Below are positions 46,297 through 55,433 of a stretch of 64,000 bases of DNA, one piece after another (positions within the stretch are counted from its first letter, which is position 1; each line of letters starts with the position of its first letter). The notes below the pieces were generated by a model, which did no database searches, was not told the origin of the DNA, and saw nothing but the letters and a program-made list of their open reading frames with translations. This stretch comes from Corynebacterium alimapuense (GTDB lineage Bacteria > Actinomycetota > Actinomycetes > Mycobacteriales > Mycobacteriaceae). The stretch spans positions 349,899 through 413,898 of the forward strand of contig NZ_PTJO01000005.1 in assembly GCF_003716585.1 (NCBI RefSeq). Direction: 5' to 3'. The translations under genes were made by a program, and so were the position numbers.

Positions 46297-47483
46297 GAGC
46301 TAATAGCCCTTTCTGAGATGATTCGAACAGTAAAGTGATCTCCTTCGTGCTCCACAAGCAACGAAGTTCCCGCAGCTTCGGCACGTTGACGCAGTGCGCT
46401 CAGACCAGACAAGGTTCCGATGGGGCTTTGTACTCCATTATTTGTCACCCGGACCTCTTTCGCCCCGAGATATAAGTCAACCGTGGTTGCATCAGAATGA
46501 CGCAACACATTGGTGGTAGCTTCACGCACTAGCCACGCAGACAACGCCCGTTGAGGTCCCAACACTTCAGAGATCTCACCGTGGGTATGCACCGTGATGT
46601 GTGCATCGCTGAGCAAACTACGCGCGCCTTCTATCTCCGTAGCCAAGTTGATAGATCGATAGCCATGCACGACTTCTCGCATTTGCGACATAGAGATGCG
46701 CGTGAGCTGCTGTAATTCACGCAGTTCGCCTTCAATACGCTTATCTCCTCGCCTGGCTAGCGCGAGTGCAAGCTCAGATTTTAGTGATATAGCAGCGAGA
46801 TGTTGGCCCAGAGTGTCATGCAACTCCTGGGAAAAGCGCAGGCGTTCCTCGGTAACACGCAAAGATGCTTCCAGCTCGCGGGATCGTTCTACCTCTTTCA
46901 TAATGTTGACTGTCCATATCGAGAGAGACACTGTGAGAGTCACAAACAGCGGGATCAGCCACCAGATATATAGCTGCGGGGTAGTCAACTGAGCCACGAA
47001 TCCTACAAGTGCGGTGAGCACAATACTGACTATCCAACGGTAGCTAAACCACGGGATATAGCCCACGGAAAGAGCAAAGAGAGAGACCAACGAGATTGTG
47101 ATTGCTGATGGTTGATCTATCCAAGAAAAGGCCAGATTCTGCAAGATCAGCGAGCCCACCAAACCAAGCATGGTGACAGCTAATCCAACTCGGAAAATGG
47201 GTTCCACCGGACGCTTTACCTCAGTGTTGAGGTCTGGATGATACTGATAAACCAGAATGACGAAAACTAGAATTCCGACCACATAGGAGCTGGTTAGAGC
47301 AATATGCCAGCCGAAAACCTGTCGCTCAGCAGCAGCGCGAAGAGAGCCAATAGCCACTGCCACCGGAATGATCTGCAAAGATATCCGCGTATATGAGGCG
47401 TATTTAGCTACATTGTCGAGACCCCGCCATCTCCGCAGCGGAGAAATCAGGCCATTGAGCCGAGTGGAGTGGGAATCAATCAT
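46293..47483 (-). CDS. Sensor histidine kinase (NarL/DesK-like)
   Basis: A 396-residue kinase with about six N-terminal membrane spans and little extracytoplasmic sequence, then a HisKA_3 region (LRFSQELHDTLGQHLAAISL, His phosphorylation site) and a HATPase domain (AWLVREATTNVLRHSDA with the N-box). It partners the response regulator overlapping it. The intramembrane-sensing form is typical of kinases linked to ABC exporters that detect membrane-acting peptides or drugs. It begins 12 bases after the permease gene. Confidence 0.85.
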   Translation of the reverse strand: MIDSHSTRLNGLISPLRRWRGLDNVAKYASYTRISLQIIPVAVAIGSLRAAAERQVFGWHIALTSSYVVGILVFVILVYQYHPDLNTEVKRPVEPIFRVGLAVTMLGLVGSLILQNLAFSWIDQPSAITISLVSLFALSVGYIPWFSYRWIVSIVLTALVGFVAQLTTPQLYIWWLIPLFVTLTVSLSIWTVNIMKEVERSRELEASLRVTEERLRFSQELHDTLGQHLAAISLKSELALALARRGDKRIEGELRELQQLTRISMSQMREVVHGYRSINLATEIEGARSLLSDAHITVHTHGEISEVLGPQRALSAWLVREATTNVLRHSDATTVDLYLGAKEVRVTNNGVQSPIGTLSGLSALRQRAEAAGTSLLVEHEGDHFTVRIISERAISS

Positions 47484-47495
47484 CAGAATCCTCTG

Positions 47496-48311
47496 TTAGC
47501 GGTGAGTATCCCAGCGCATGTACTGGCGAGTAACGGCAACAGTTAGCACTGTCCAACCCAGAATTATCAGCAGTGGCTGGACTGAATGTTCCAGCACACC
47601 AGCAAAACTCCAAGCCTCTGCGCCAGCTAATGAATCACTGAAAGTAGCTCCCGCCCAACCCAGTTGCACTAGATCACTGATCGCAGCAAATGGGGTGTAG
47701 TTGACCATGCTAGCTAGGATGCTGTCACCGAACATCGGCCGAAGAGCTCCCAAACCAAGGATTGCTACCGTGATCACCGGCATAGAGGTTAGCTGTGCGG
47801 CTTCAGCATTGCGGGTAAATCCACTCGTAGCAAAGGCCAGTGCACTAGCTAGAATCAGTCCAAGGACCACTGCCAACGCAAGTGGGATGAGATTGACAGG
47901 TGCAGGGGCGCCCATGATCATGAGCAGCGGAACGATCACGATGGTGAACACGATGCTCAGCAGTGCCCCGGGAATACAAATTGCGCCAAGGATTTCCCAA
48001 TCCCGGGCCTCACCCGTGCGCAAGCGTTTGAGTACCCGTTCATCCCGACGAGTGGTCACCATCGATAACACCGTGTAGAACTGCACGAACAATAATGTGT
48101 ACAACACAAAAATATCGATGGTGTTGGCGGCCTCTACCGCACCCCTTGAGCCGATACTAAACAACACAAGTGGAATGCCCACAGGGAATATGGTGGCCAT
48201 AAATAGAATGGTTTTGTTCCGACGAAATTGTAACCATTCAGCTGTCCCCAAAGCACGAACACGAGAAAACGCAGTACGTGGTGAGGATCGATCGAGAGTT
48301 TCGGTAGTCAT
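47496..48311 (-). CDS. ABC-2 type transporter permease
   Basis: A 271-residue membrane protein with six predicted spans, fitting the ABC-2 permease form that pairs with a drug-type ATPase. The N-terminal cytosolic region RALGTAEWLQFRRNKTILF precedes the first span. It lies 27 bases after the ATPase gene and 12 before the kinase. The exported substrate is unknown. The six-span shape and operon partner suggest efflux of a drug, peptide or lipid. Confidence 0.82.
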   Translation of the reverse strand: MTTETLDRSSPRTAFSRVRALGTAEWLQFRRNKTILFMATIFPVGIPLVLFSIGSRGAVEAANTIDIFVLYTLLFVQFYTVLSMVTTRRDERVLKRLRTGEARDWEILGAICIPGALLSIVFTIVIVPLLMIMGAPAPVNLIPLALAVVLGLILASALAFATSGFTRNAEAAQLTSMPVITVAILGLGALRPMFGDSILASMVNYTPFAAISDLVQLGWAGATFSDSLAGAEAWSFAGVLEHSVQPLLIILGWTVLTVAVTRQYMRWDTHR

Positions 48312-48338
48312 ATCAAATTCTCCTAAGTCTGTCGCTGG

Positions 48339-49268
48339 TTAAAACGAAGTGGCGGCAGCGCCTGCAACTTTCATAAACACTGATTCCAGGGTTGCAGGGT
48401 GGGCGGCAAAGTCCGGTAGATCAATACTGTTGGCCGCGGACCATTGAAGCAGCTCTAATGTGTGCATTTGGAGTTGCGCAGTGGTGATGACCACGCGGCT
48501 ATTCTCGTGACTCACCGTTGCCCCAGAAAGCACTGGAAGTTTTGGCATTGGTTGGGTGCCAACGCTAAAGCTAATTTCCGAGCGAACTTGACTCACCAAT
48601 TCGGAAAGCGTCCCTTCGAGGACGATTTCGCCGGAATTCATAATGGCTAGACGATCAGCTAGAAATTCTGCTTCTTCCAGATAATGAGTGGTCAGGAGCA
48701 TAGTCACACCACGATTTTTTAAAGCGAGTAGCAACTCCCAGGTCTTTCGGCGTGACTCTGGATCAAGGCCAGTTGTTGGTTCATCGAGAAAGAGAATCGA
48801 AGGATCGCCAAGTAACGCGCAGGCTAAGTCAAGCCGGCGTTGCTCTCCGCCCGAAAGCGCGCCAACCCTCACGTCTACGCGGTGGGTGAGATCGACGTCG
48901 CTAAGGACGTCGCAAATTCTTCTTGGGTGTGTACAGGTGCCGTGCCACATCTGCATGGTTTCTTGCACAGTCAACTGCGACGGCAGCCCGCCAGATTGCA
49001 GCATAATGCCCAATTCAGGACGTAATGCTGCCCGATCGGCGATGGGGTCTAGATCATGGATACGCACTTCGCCGGTTGAGGGACTAGCCAAACCTTCGGC
49101 TACTTCAAGGGTGGAGGTTTTACCCGCACCATTGGTGCCCAATAGACCGAAGACTTCCCCACTGTGGACTTGGAAGCTCAAGTTCTTTACGGCCTCATAT
49201 GTCTTTTTGCCTGTGTCGTAGGTACGCGAGAGGCCGACGACATCGATCGCAGTCTGGGTGTTTGTCAT
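48339..49268 (-). CDS. ABC transporter ATP-binding protein
   Basis: A 309-residue ATPase of the drug-export type. Walker A is LLGTNGAGKTSTLEV, the signature is LSGGEQRRLDLACAL, Walker B is ILFLDEPTTGLDPESR and the H-loop is LLTTHYLEEAEFLADR. The C-terminal domain resembles the DrrA type. It opens a four-gene run of ATPase, permease, kinase and regulator. The start codon lies in a region rich in TGTCAT/ATGACA half-sites, possible targets of the regulator. Confidence 0.88.
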   Translation of the reverse strand: MTNTQTAIDVVGLSRTYDTGKKTYEAVKNLSFQVHSGEVFGLLGTNGAGKTSTLEVAEGLASPSTGEVRIHDLDPIADRAALRPELGIMLQSGGLPSQLTVQETMQMWHGTCTHPRRICDVLSDVDLTHRVDVRVGALSGGEQRRLDLACALLGDPSILFLDEPTTGLDPESRRKTWELLLALKNRGVTMLLTTHYLEEAEFLADRLAIMNSGEIVLEGTLSELVSQVRSEISFSVGTQPMPKLPVLSGATVSHENSRVVITTAQLQMHTLELLQWSAANSIDLPDFAAHPATLESVFMKVAGAAATSF

Positions 49269-49334
49269 AGCAACAATCCTGCCCTATACGCATCGTTGCT
49301 GTTAGAGCCATATGTCAAGACTTGGCCACCGGTC

Positions 49335-49364
49335 TGTCATACCGAAGAGATGACAAATGTCATC
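49335..49364. promoter_or_regulatory. Clustered TGTCAT half-sites upstream of the ABC/two-component module
   Basis: TGTCAT (49335-49340) is followed by the inverted repeat GATGACA-AA-TGTCATC (49349-49364). A related ATGTCA lies at 49312-49317. The spacing and symmetry suggest a response-regulator operator. Confidence 0.5.
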
Positions 49365-49730
49365 AGCCTTGATCATCTATCGCTTCCCTGCTTCTTAACA
49401 GCAGTTACTAGCCCTACCGCGTCGGAGAGAAAGCACACCCCAAGAGATACCAAGCTGAGAGAACACGTGAGTCTGCGCTAGGTCTAGGTCGCGATGACCA
49501 GCGCTGACTCGAGTTCTCAGATCTGAGGTGACCCCGGCAGCAGTTATCGGCCATATGTCCTTGAAACAACCTAGGAATCTCCAGTGTTTCTGCCACACCA
49601 GATCCGAGGCTGATCGAGCAGATAGTTGCTTTGAGCTTAACCGTGAAGTCAATGAAACCCGCGGGCACAGCGGCCACCATCGTCAGCTTTAATACGAGGG
49701 CCTGGGCACCATCAGCGGAAAGAAAAAGAG
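49365..49730. other. Gene-free region before tRNA-Ala
   Basis: I see no convincing gene, RNA or repeat in these 366 bases. Short open frames here lack start signals and family resemblance. With the half-site cluster it makes up the gap between the ABC module and the tRNA gene. Confidence 0.6.
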
Positions 49731-49803
49731 TGGAGCTATGGGGAATCGAACCCCAGACCTTCGCATTGCGAACGCGACGCTCTACCAACTGAGCTATAGC
49801 CCC
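49731..49803 (-). tRNA. tRNA-Ala (anticodon CGC)
   Basis: The minus strand folds into a full cloverleaf of 73 bases. The acceptor stem pairs GGGGCTA with TAGCTCC, the D arm is GCTCAGTTGGTAGAGC, the anticodon stem TCGCG/TGCGA encloses TTCGCAA with anticodon CGC, and the T arm is TGGGGTTCGATTCCCCA. The discriminator is A, and no CCA is encoded. It reads GCG alanine codons. Confidence 0.95.
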
Positions 49804-49879
49804 TTAACCATCTAAGGCACTTTTACACGTTACGCCTACGATCTCGTTCCTAGAAAATCGCAGGCGCTAAAGAGACGCT

Positions 49880-51007
49880 CTAGCTGGCTCGGCGACTATC
49901 TCCGAAGCGACGGCTGCGGATATCAAAGCGGCGATCGACGCGAGGAGGCTCCTGCTCGGTCTCGAAGTGTGCGTCAGTGACCGGGAGGTATTCAAAGTCC
50001 GGTGACTCATCATCGAGCTCTAGCACCACTGCACCCGGCCGGCGAAGGTTGCGCGGAATAGCGAGTTCTTCATCGGCGGAATTGCGCACTCCGAGGCGAG
50101 CACGACGCAGTTGACGTACTCGACGCAAACGCAGAGCTTCTTCTGCTCGGACCTGATTGCGCAAGGCAACTAGATACATGACGGTAGCCGCCAGTGCGAG
50201 TACCGGCAGTGACCAGGCCCAGCCACCGAGGATAAAGCCCAGTGCCACTGTTACCACCGTGGCAACGACTAGACCGATTAAGGTGCGCTGGCGGCGCTGA
50301 TAACGACTGGTCGAATGCTCTGCGTCGGACACCGGATCCCAGCCGCCACGGCTACTGCGATGTTGGGCAAAGGCCAGCTCATCTTCAGAAAGATCATCGA
50401 GAGCTTCTTGGTCGTCTTCGCTTCGAGAAGCCTCGGAATCGGACGCGCTTGGCTCCGGCTGGTCAGCGTCCGAAGCCGGGTACATCAGGTCCGCTGGAGA
50501 GGTATAGGAATCGTCATAGTCATAAGTAGACTCCCGATCAAAATCCTCATCGTCGAGAATCTCAAGCTCAGCCGACTGCTCGTCTTCTAGTTCCGAATCA
50601 GTGTCGTGGGTGTGCGAAGCGTTGAGTTCGTGGACGATTCCACCATCAATGATCTCCTCGGCCGGCTCCTCAGATTTCCGAGAGAACACACCTTTAATCG
50701 CATTTGCGGCGGCGAAGCCACTGGAAGGCTGCGAATCTTCAATCAGGACATCATCTTCCGCGTCAACGACCTCATAGTCATCACTGCGTTCATCGGTAGA
50801 GCGATGAACATCTGAGGACGACAACCGCGGGCGTCGACGAACGGGAAGCTCACCGGAGCCACCCTCGTAGAGAACTCGGGTGTCATCGAAGGCTTCGCCA
50901 GCCTTACTGATCGGCTTTTGGCCACGAAGCAGTAGCGGAGCGAGGACAAAAAGCCACACCACGATGATCAGGACGATTATCAGGCTTCCGGACACAGGTC
51001 GTGCCAC
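49880..51007 (-). CDS. glpR: Membrane divisome protein GlpR/SepX-like
   Basis: A 375-residue protein with one N-terminal span (SLIIVLIIVVWLFVLAPLLL), a long acidic low-complexity linker of about 170 residues, then a hydrophobic pair (GLVVATVVTVALGFILGGWAW and LPVLALAATVMYLVAL) and a basic, folded-looking C-terminus. The layout and neighbours match GlpR of C. glutamicum, the membrane receptor of Glp, related to Streptomyces SepX, which acts at septa. It is read from a GTG start with GGAAG immediately before it, so the start is uncertain. rimJ and glp lie just upstream. Confidence 0.75.
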   Translation of the reverse strand: MARPVSGSLIIVLIIVVWLFVLAPLLLRGQKPISKAGEAFDDTRVLYEGGSGELPVRRRPRLSSSDVHRSTDERSDDYEVVDAEDDVLIEDSQPSSGFAAANAIKGVFSRKSEEPAEEIIDGGIVHELNASHTHDTDSELEDEQSAELEILDDEDFDRESTYDYDDSYTSPADLMYPASDADQPEPSASDSEASRSEDDQEALDDLSEDELAFAQHRSSRGGWDPVSDAEHSTSRYQRRQRTLIGLVVATVVTVALGFILGGWAWSLPVLALAATVMYLVALRNQVRAEEALRLRRVRQLRRARLGVRNSADEELAIPRNLRRPGAVVLELDDESPDFEYLPVTDAHFETEQEPPRVDRRFDIRSRRFGDSRRAS

Positions 51008-51112
51008 CTTCCGGAGACGGGGATGGGAATGGCATCCAGAGTAACTGCCTGTGGTGGATACCTTCTATTCCCACGCCGACCCACCGGGGCTAAATGCCCA
51101 ATTGAGCAGATT

Positions 51113-51805
51113 TCAGCGCAGTCTTCCAGCACGGCGCAACCGAGCAGTACAAGACTCGGGGTAATCCTCAACCGTCTGCCCGACATAATGATGATCTTGC
51201 CACCGACCATTGATGTGGAGGTTTTTGCGGAGAAAACCCTCATCTCGGAAACCCACCAGTTGGAGAACTCGCCCGGAGGCGGGATTATCGGGCAAATAGG
51301 TCGCGGTAACCCGGTGCAGACCAATTCTGCGAAAAGCATGGTCAGTGCCTAATGCACAAGCTGCCGTGGCCACCCCGCGCCCCATATAGGCCGAATGAAC
51401 CCAGTAGCCAATCCAACAATCTGAGACGCACCCATGCTGGATGCTGCCTAAAGTTACTTGGCCGGCGAAGTGGCCGTCGAGTTCAATGACCAACGCAATC
51501 AATTGGCCTTGGGCGGCGGCGTGCCGCAGGCCAAGTAGGTTATTCCACCACGCAGAGGTGGAATGAGCCAGCTCCCAGGTGCCACCGACGGTGGGCTCCA
51601 CGGGGCGTAGAAAAGACTCATCGAGGATGCGCTGCTCACGCCACGCCTGACCATCGCCACGAACAAGTGGGCGCAGTCGAATACGGCCCCCATCCGCCAA
51701 AGTCACGGTGGGAGTAGATTCTGGCCACCCTGGATGAACAAGGTCGCGAGGGCCACTAGCTGGCCTTCTAAAATTGTGGATGGCCTGGCCGAATGGATCG
51801 AGCAA
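51113..51805 (-). CDS. rimJ: RimJ-like GNAT N-acetyltransferase
   Basis: A 230-residue GNAT-fold acetyltransferase. The core starts RIRLRPLVRGDGQAW, and the acetyl-CoA loop region is WIGYWVHSAYMGRGVATAA, followed by FRRIGLHRVTATYLPDN and LQLVGFRDEGFLRKNL. RimJ-type enzymes acetylate protein N-termini, including S5 in E. coli. The TTG start at 51805 directly abuts the glp stop, giving translational coupling; a later start cannot be excluded. It sits between glp and glpR, as in C. glutamicum. Its own target is unknown. Confidence 0.8.
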   Translation of the reverse strand: MLDPFGQAIHNFRRPASGPRDLVHPGWPESTPTVTLADGGRIRLRPLVRGDGQAWREQRILDESFLRPVEPTVGGTWELAHSTSAWWNNLLGLRHAAAQGQLIALVIELDGHFAGQVTLGSIQHGCVSDCWIGYWVHSAYMGRGVATAACALGTDHAFRRIGLHRVTATYLPDNPASGRVLQLVGFRDEGFLRKNLHINGRWQDHHYVGQTVEDYPESCTARLRRAGRLR

Positions 51806-53080
51806 CTAGGCCCCCTGGGACAAGAACATAACCTCGACTACGTCGCCGGGACGGATCTCAGTGACGTCCTCGGGCACGCGGATCATGGCATTGGCCTCTG
51901 CTAAACCTGCCAATAGGTGAGCTGGTGCGCCCGCGGCACCACCAAGGCCTTCGACCAGATAATCGTGGGTTTCAGCATCCCGCATCAGCCGAGCCCGAAT
52001 AAATCCTCGACGCCCATCCCGAGATGAGATGTGGTTGAGTGCTCGGGCACGAACAACTCGTCGATTAGAATTTCTCTTGCCCAGTGACATCCGGATTAAT
52101 GGCCGAATAAATACCTCAAAAGTCACCAAGGCAGAGACCGGATTGGCCGGTAACAAAAATACTGGTACTCGTTCCTCGCCTAGCAGCCCGAAACCCTGAA
52201 CAGAGCCAGGGTGCATGGCCACACGCGAGGTATCGATCTCACCCAATTCTTCCAATACCTGCCGGAAAATCTCAGAGCCGGAACCGCCCACCGCGCCAGC
52301 GATAACGATTACTTCGCTGCGCAAGATCTGTGCTTCCACGATTTCGCGGAGTCGGCGAGGTTCGCCTGCAGCGATGCCCACCCGATAAACATCCGCACCA
52401 GCTTCACGTCCGGCAGCAGCTAGTGAATAAGAGTTGACGTCAAAGACTTGTCCAAGTCCGGGTTCCCGATCAATATCGACGAGCTCTCGGCCCACCGAAA
52501 TCACAGACATCCGTGGCCGCGGGTAGACCAGCACCTTACTGCGACCCACCGCAGCCAATAAGCCAATCTGAGCTGGTCCCAACACGGAGCCGGCAGTAAC
52601 CGCTACATCTCCAGGGCGAATATCGTCCCCGGCACGGCGGGCAAAATCTCCAGAACGAACGACGCGCTGCGCAGTGACCCGGCGTTTGCCGCGATCGGTC
52701 CACTCCAACGGCAAGACGGCATCCGCCAACGTCGGCAACGGGGCACCGGTATGAACGCGCACCGCTTGTTTGGGTTGCAGGCGCAGGGGTTGCTGGGAGC
52801 CAGCGGCTACTTCTCCGACCACCGGAAGTGAACGCTCAATCGGCTCCACCGGGGCATCTGGGTCAGCAACTGGGCTACCTAGCCCTCGTTCACCGCCAAC
52901 ATCGACGGCACGAACCGCGTAGCCATCAATAGCGGCCTGCGAAAAGCCCGGCAATGCTCGAGTTGCTTGGACTTCCTCGGCACACATCAGGCCCAGTGCG
53001 TCCGCGATCGCGATGCGGACCGGCTCTGGGGTCACCGAGGCATCGGCGACCAACGCTAATTGCTGCTCAACGGATCGCAC
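51806..53080 (-). CDS. glp: Gephyrin-like MoeA-family protein Glp
   Basis: A 424-residue MoeA-fold protein. MoeA segments are VGEVAAGSQQPLRL, RVHTGAPLPTLADAVLPLEW and VFDVNSYSLAAAGREAGADV. The usual SGGVS-GD catalytic loop appears as AGAVGGSGSEIF, lacking the key Asp, which suggests loss of molybdenum insertion. In C. glutamicum Glp binds FtsZ at the septum and works with GlpR, whose likely gene lies 0.8 kb downstream. The GTG start at 53080 has AAAGGGG 7 bases upstream; a longer frame would overlap galU. Confidence 0.82.
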   Translation of the reverse strand: MRSVEQQLALVADASVTPEPVRIAIADALGLMCAEEVQATRALPGFSQAAIDGYAVRAVDVGGERGLGSPVADPDAPVEPIERSLPVVGEVAAGSQQPLRLQPKQAVRVHTGAPLPTLADAVLPLEWTDRGKRRVTAQRVVRSGDFARRAGDDIRPGDVAVTAGSVLGPAQIGLLAAVGRSKVLVYPRPRMSVISVGRELVDIDREPGLGQVFDVNSYSLAAAGREAGADVYRVGIAAGEPRRLREIVEAQILRSEVIVIAGAVGGSGSEIFRQVLEELGEIDTSRVAMHPGSVQGFGLLGEERVPVFLLPANPVSALVTFEVFIRPLIRMSLGKRNSNRRVVRARALNHISSRDGRRGFIRARLMRDAETHDYLVEGLGGAAGAPAHLLAGLAEANAMIRVPEDVTEIRPGDVVEVMFLSQGA

Positions 53081-53099
53081 TGCTTCAGCCCCTTTCTGC

Positions 53100-54053
53100 T
53101 CAGCCTTGCTCAGATGCGGCAGCCAGGGCGTCATGCTCCGCGAGAATATCGGTGATGGACTTACGCAATGCCGGGCCATAGACCGGGTGGCTCAACCCGA
53201 AATCAACGCAGGCAGGAATATAGCCAGCCGGGTTGCCCAAGTCATGGCGCTTGCCTTCATGGATGACGATGTGGACTGGGTGACCTTCCTTGATCATCAG
53301 CTCAATAGCATCTGTCAGCTGCAGCTCACCACCCTTACCTGGTGTGATGCGCCTGAGAGCATCGAAAATGGCTCGATCAAGCAAGTAACGACCCGCTGCT
53401 ACGAGAGTTGATGGTGCTTCTGATGCCTCTGGCTTTTCCACCATGCCGACGACCCGCTTAACGCTCTCAGCTGGCAAATCAACATCGGCGGAAATCTCTT
53501 GGATATCAAATACTCCGTAGTTAAATACTTCCTCCGGAGACACATTGAAGGCGCATAGTACGGAGCCGCCCAGTTCAGCGCGGACCTGCGCCATCTTCTC
53601 TAGGACGCCGACGGGAAGGACCAGATCATCTGGAAGCATGACGGCAACGACATCTTCGTCATCGTCCAAGACCTCTTCAGCCAAGCCAACGGCATGTCCT
53701 AAGCCCAGTGGCTTGTCTTGCTCTACGGCAACCGGGGTCATCAACTGCCCGGCGCGCTGCACCTTGGACACCTGCTCAAGCTTTCCTCGTTGGGTGAGGG
53801 TCTCCACCAGTTCTGGGAACTGACCGAAGTGCCCCAGCACCTCCTGTTTGTTCGGCGCAACGACCACGGCCATTCGGGAAACACCCAGTGCAGCAGCCTC
53901 CTCCGCTATCAATTCGATGCCGGGGGTATCTACCACCGGCAGCAACTCCTTAGGCACTGTCTTGGTGGCGGGGAGGAAACGCGTCCCCATCCCTGCAGCA
54001 GGGACAATGACAGTCTTCACGCCATGGGGGTGCGCGCTAAATGACAAGCTCAT
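53100..54053 (-). CDS. galU: UTP--glucose-1-phosphate uridylyltransferase
   Basis: A 317-residue nucleotidyltransferase making UDP-glucose for trehalose and cell-wall polymers. The N-terminal VIVPAAGMGTRFLPATKTVPK is the diagnostic signature, with the catalytic Lys in PKELLPVVD, followed by VVAVMLPDDLVL. The C-terminus contains ELQLTDAIELMI. The ATG lies 8 nt after TATGGT, a possible leaderless arrangement. It opens the galU-glp-rimJ-glpR run, with 19 bases to glp, and is divergent from fthC. Confidence 0.93.
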   Translation of the reverse strand: MSLSFSAHPHGVKTVIVPAAGMGTRFLPATKTVPKELLPVVDTPGIELIAEEAAALGVSRMAVVVAPNKQEVLGHFGQFPELVETLTQRGKLEQVSKVQRAGQLMTPVAVEQDKPLGLGHAVGLAEEVLDDDEDVVAVMLPDDLVLPVGVLEKMAQVRAELGGSVLCAFNVSPEEVFNYGVFDIQEISADVDLPAESVKRVVGMVEKPEASEAPSTLVAAGRYLLDRAIFDALRRITPGKGGELQLTDAIELMIKEGHPVHIVIHEGKRHDLGNPAGYIPACVDFGLSHPVYGPALRKSITDILAEHDALAAASEQG

Positions 54054-54118
54054 AAAGCCACACCATACCCGTCAACGCTCGGTGGTTGGCTAACCCCCGC
54101 CGCGGTTAGGGTGGAGCT

Positions 54119-54712
54119 ATGGACACCCGGAAACGCAAGGCGCAATTGCGGGCACGTATTCAACAGGCCCGCCGCGAGATGACAGCCGATGAGATCCAAC
54201 ATGAAGATTCATCGATCATCGCGCATACTGCAGCACTATTGAGGTCGATGAGCCCCTCCGAGACCTCGGTGGCTGCCTATTCCCCACTCCCCGGCGAACC
54301 CGGCGGGCAGCTGCTTCTCGACGCCCTCCATGGTGAGGCATCTTCCCTCCTCCTTCCCATCTGCCTGCCTGGAAATATCCTGGATTGGGCTCAGTACCAG
54401 GGAAGATTGGCGCTGAACCCAGGAGTCCTGGGAATCGCAGAACCTGCGAGCCCCCGACTTGGCCCGGAGGCAATCAGCTCCTGCCGGCTCATCCTGATCC
54501 CTGCCCTTGGAGTCAGCCCAGAAGGGATCCGAATGGGCAAGGGCGGTGGTTATTACGATCGGGCGCTGGCGCAGCTAACGAAACTGGCTGATCCTCCGCG
54601 GACTGCTGTGCTGGTCTACAACGGAGAGATCAGGTCTGATGTACCGACTGAAGACCATGACGCAGCCGTCGACATGGCTATCACTCCCTCTGGGATCCGG
54701 ACTTTTCATTAG
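54119..54712 (+). CDS. fthC: 5-formyltetrahydrofolate cyclo-ligase
   Basis: A 197-residue enzyme converting 5-formyl-THF to 5,10-methenyl-THF with ATP. The N-terminal MDTRKRKAQLRARIQQARR gives the basic helix, and IRMGKGGGYYDRALAQL is the signature. The C-terminal AVDMAITPSGIR is typical. The ATG lies 6 nt after TAGGGT, suggesting a leaderless message. It is divergent from galU, with 65 bases between, and precedes a SAF-domain gene. Confidence 0.88.
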   Translation: MDTRKRKAQLRARIQQARREMTADEIQHEDSSIIAHTAALLRSMSPSETSVAAYSPLPGEPGGQLLLDALHGEASSLLLPICLPGNILDWAQYQGRLALNPGVLGIAEPASPRLGPEAISSCRLILIPALGVSPEGIRMGKGGGYYDRALAQLTKLADPPRTAVLVYNGEIRSDVPTEDHDAAVDMAITPSGIRTFH

Positions 54713-54750
54713 CAGGGAACCTCATGTCGCCTAGTCCAGTCCAATGAGGC

Positions 54751-55380
54751 ATGAGGTTTGAGTCACTGCGACATGTTTTATCCACCCCCGGCTGGCGCCG
54801 ATCGATGCTTTTGCGGCGCAGTGGTGCCAGTCTGCTCTTGGCCGGCGCGCTAGCGTTAGCTTTGCTCGATAGCTTGGCGCAGGAACCTCAGGCGCTGGTG
54901 TTTGAACGCGCATTGGCTGCTGGAGAGACAGCCTCAGAGCAAGACGTTGCCTTAGTTGATGTTCCCGCGCACTTGGTTCCGGCAACGGCACTGATAAATC
55001 CGTCCGACGTAGATGGGCAAGTGGTGGTTGCGGCTGCCGCAGTCGGAGAGGTAGCTACCAAGGATCGATTTCTCGACCCCAGTGGCGCACACTTCAGCAC
55101 CGGAGAGATCACCCATCTCGTGCCGTTGAGGTTGGCTGAGCCGGAGGTCATTCCGCTTTTGCACCACGGAGACACCGTCACCATCGTCTCTCAAGCCCCA
55201 GAAGATGGAAGTACCCAGGTAATTGCAACCGGTGGAAGAATCATTTTGGCCTCGGCTCAAGAGCAGCCGGGAACCCTACTTATTGCATTGCCTGCCCACG
55301 CAGCAAGCGAGGTAGCCGCGGCTTCGTTGAATACAGCGTTAGCCGTGGTGTTGACCGGCGAACGCGCCACTGGGTCGTAG
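54751..55380 (+). CDS. SAF-domain secreted/membrane protein, CpaB/RcpC-like
   Basis: A 209-residue protein with an N-terminal basic stretch and one span (SLLLAGALALALLDSLA), then a SAF domain (about residues 45-120; ALAAGETASEQDVALVDVP and INPSDVDGQVVVAAAAVGEV). The rest resembles the RcpC/CpaB domain used in Flp-type pilus biogenesis. No pilus genes are near, and many Actinobacteria have such solitary genes. Its start is read as ATG at 54751 without a good ribosome site. The function is unknown. Confidence 0.68.
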   Translation: MRFESLRHVLSTPGWRRSMLLRRSGASLLLAGALALALLDSLAQEPQALVFERALAAGETASEQDVALVDVPAHLVPATALINPSDVDGQVVVAAAAVGEVATKDRFLDPSGAHFSTGEITHLVPLRLAEPEVIPLLHHGDTVTIVSQAPEDGSTQVIATGGRIILASAQEQPGTLLIALPAHAASEVAAASLNTALAVVLTGERATGS

Positions 55381-55433
55381 TGCGTATACGATTCTCTTGT
55401 CTAGAGTGACCAATACCTCCGAAGGAGACTCCC

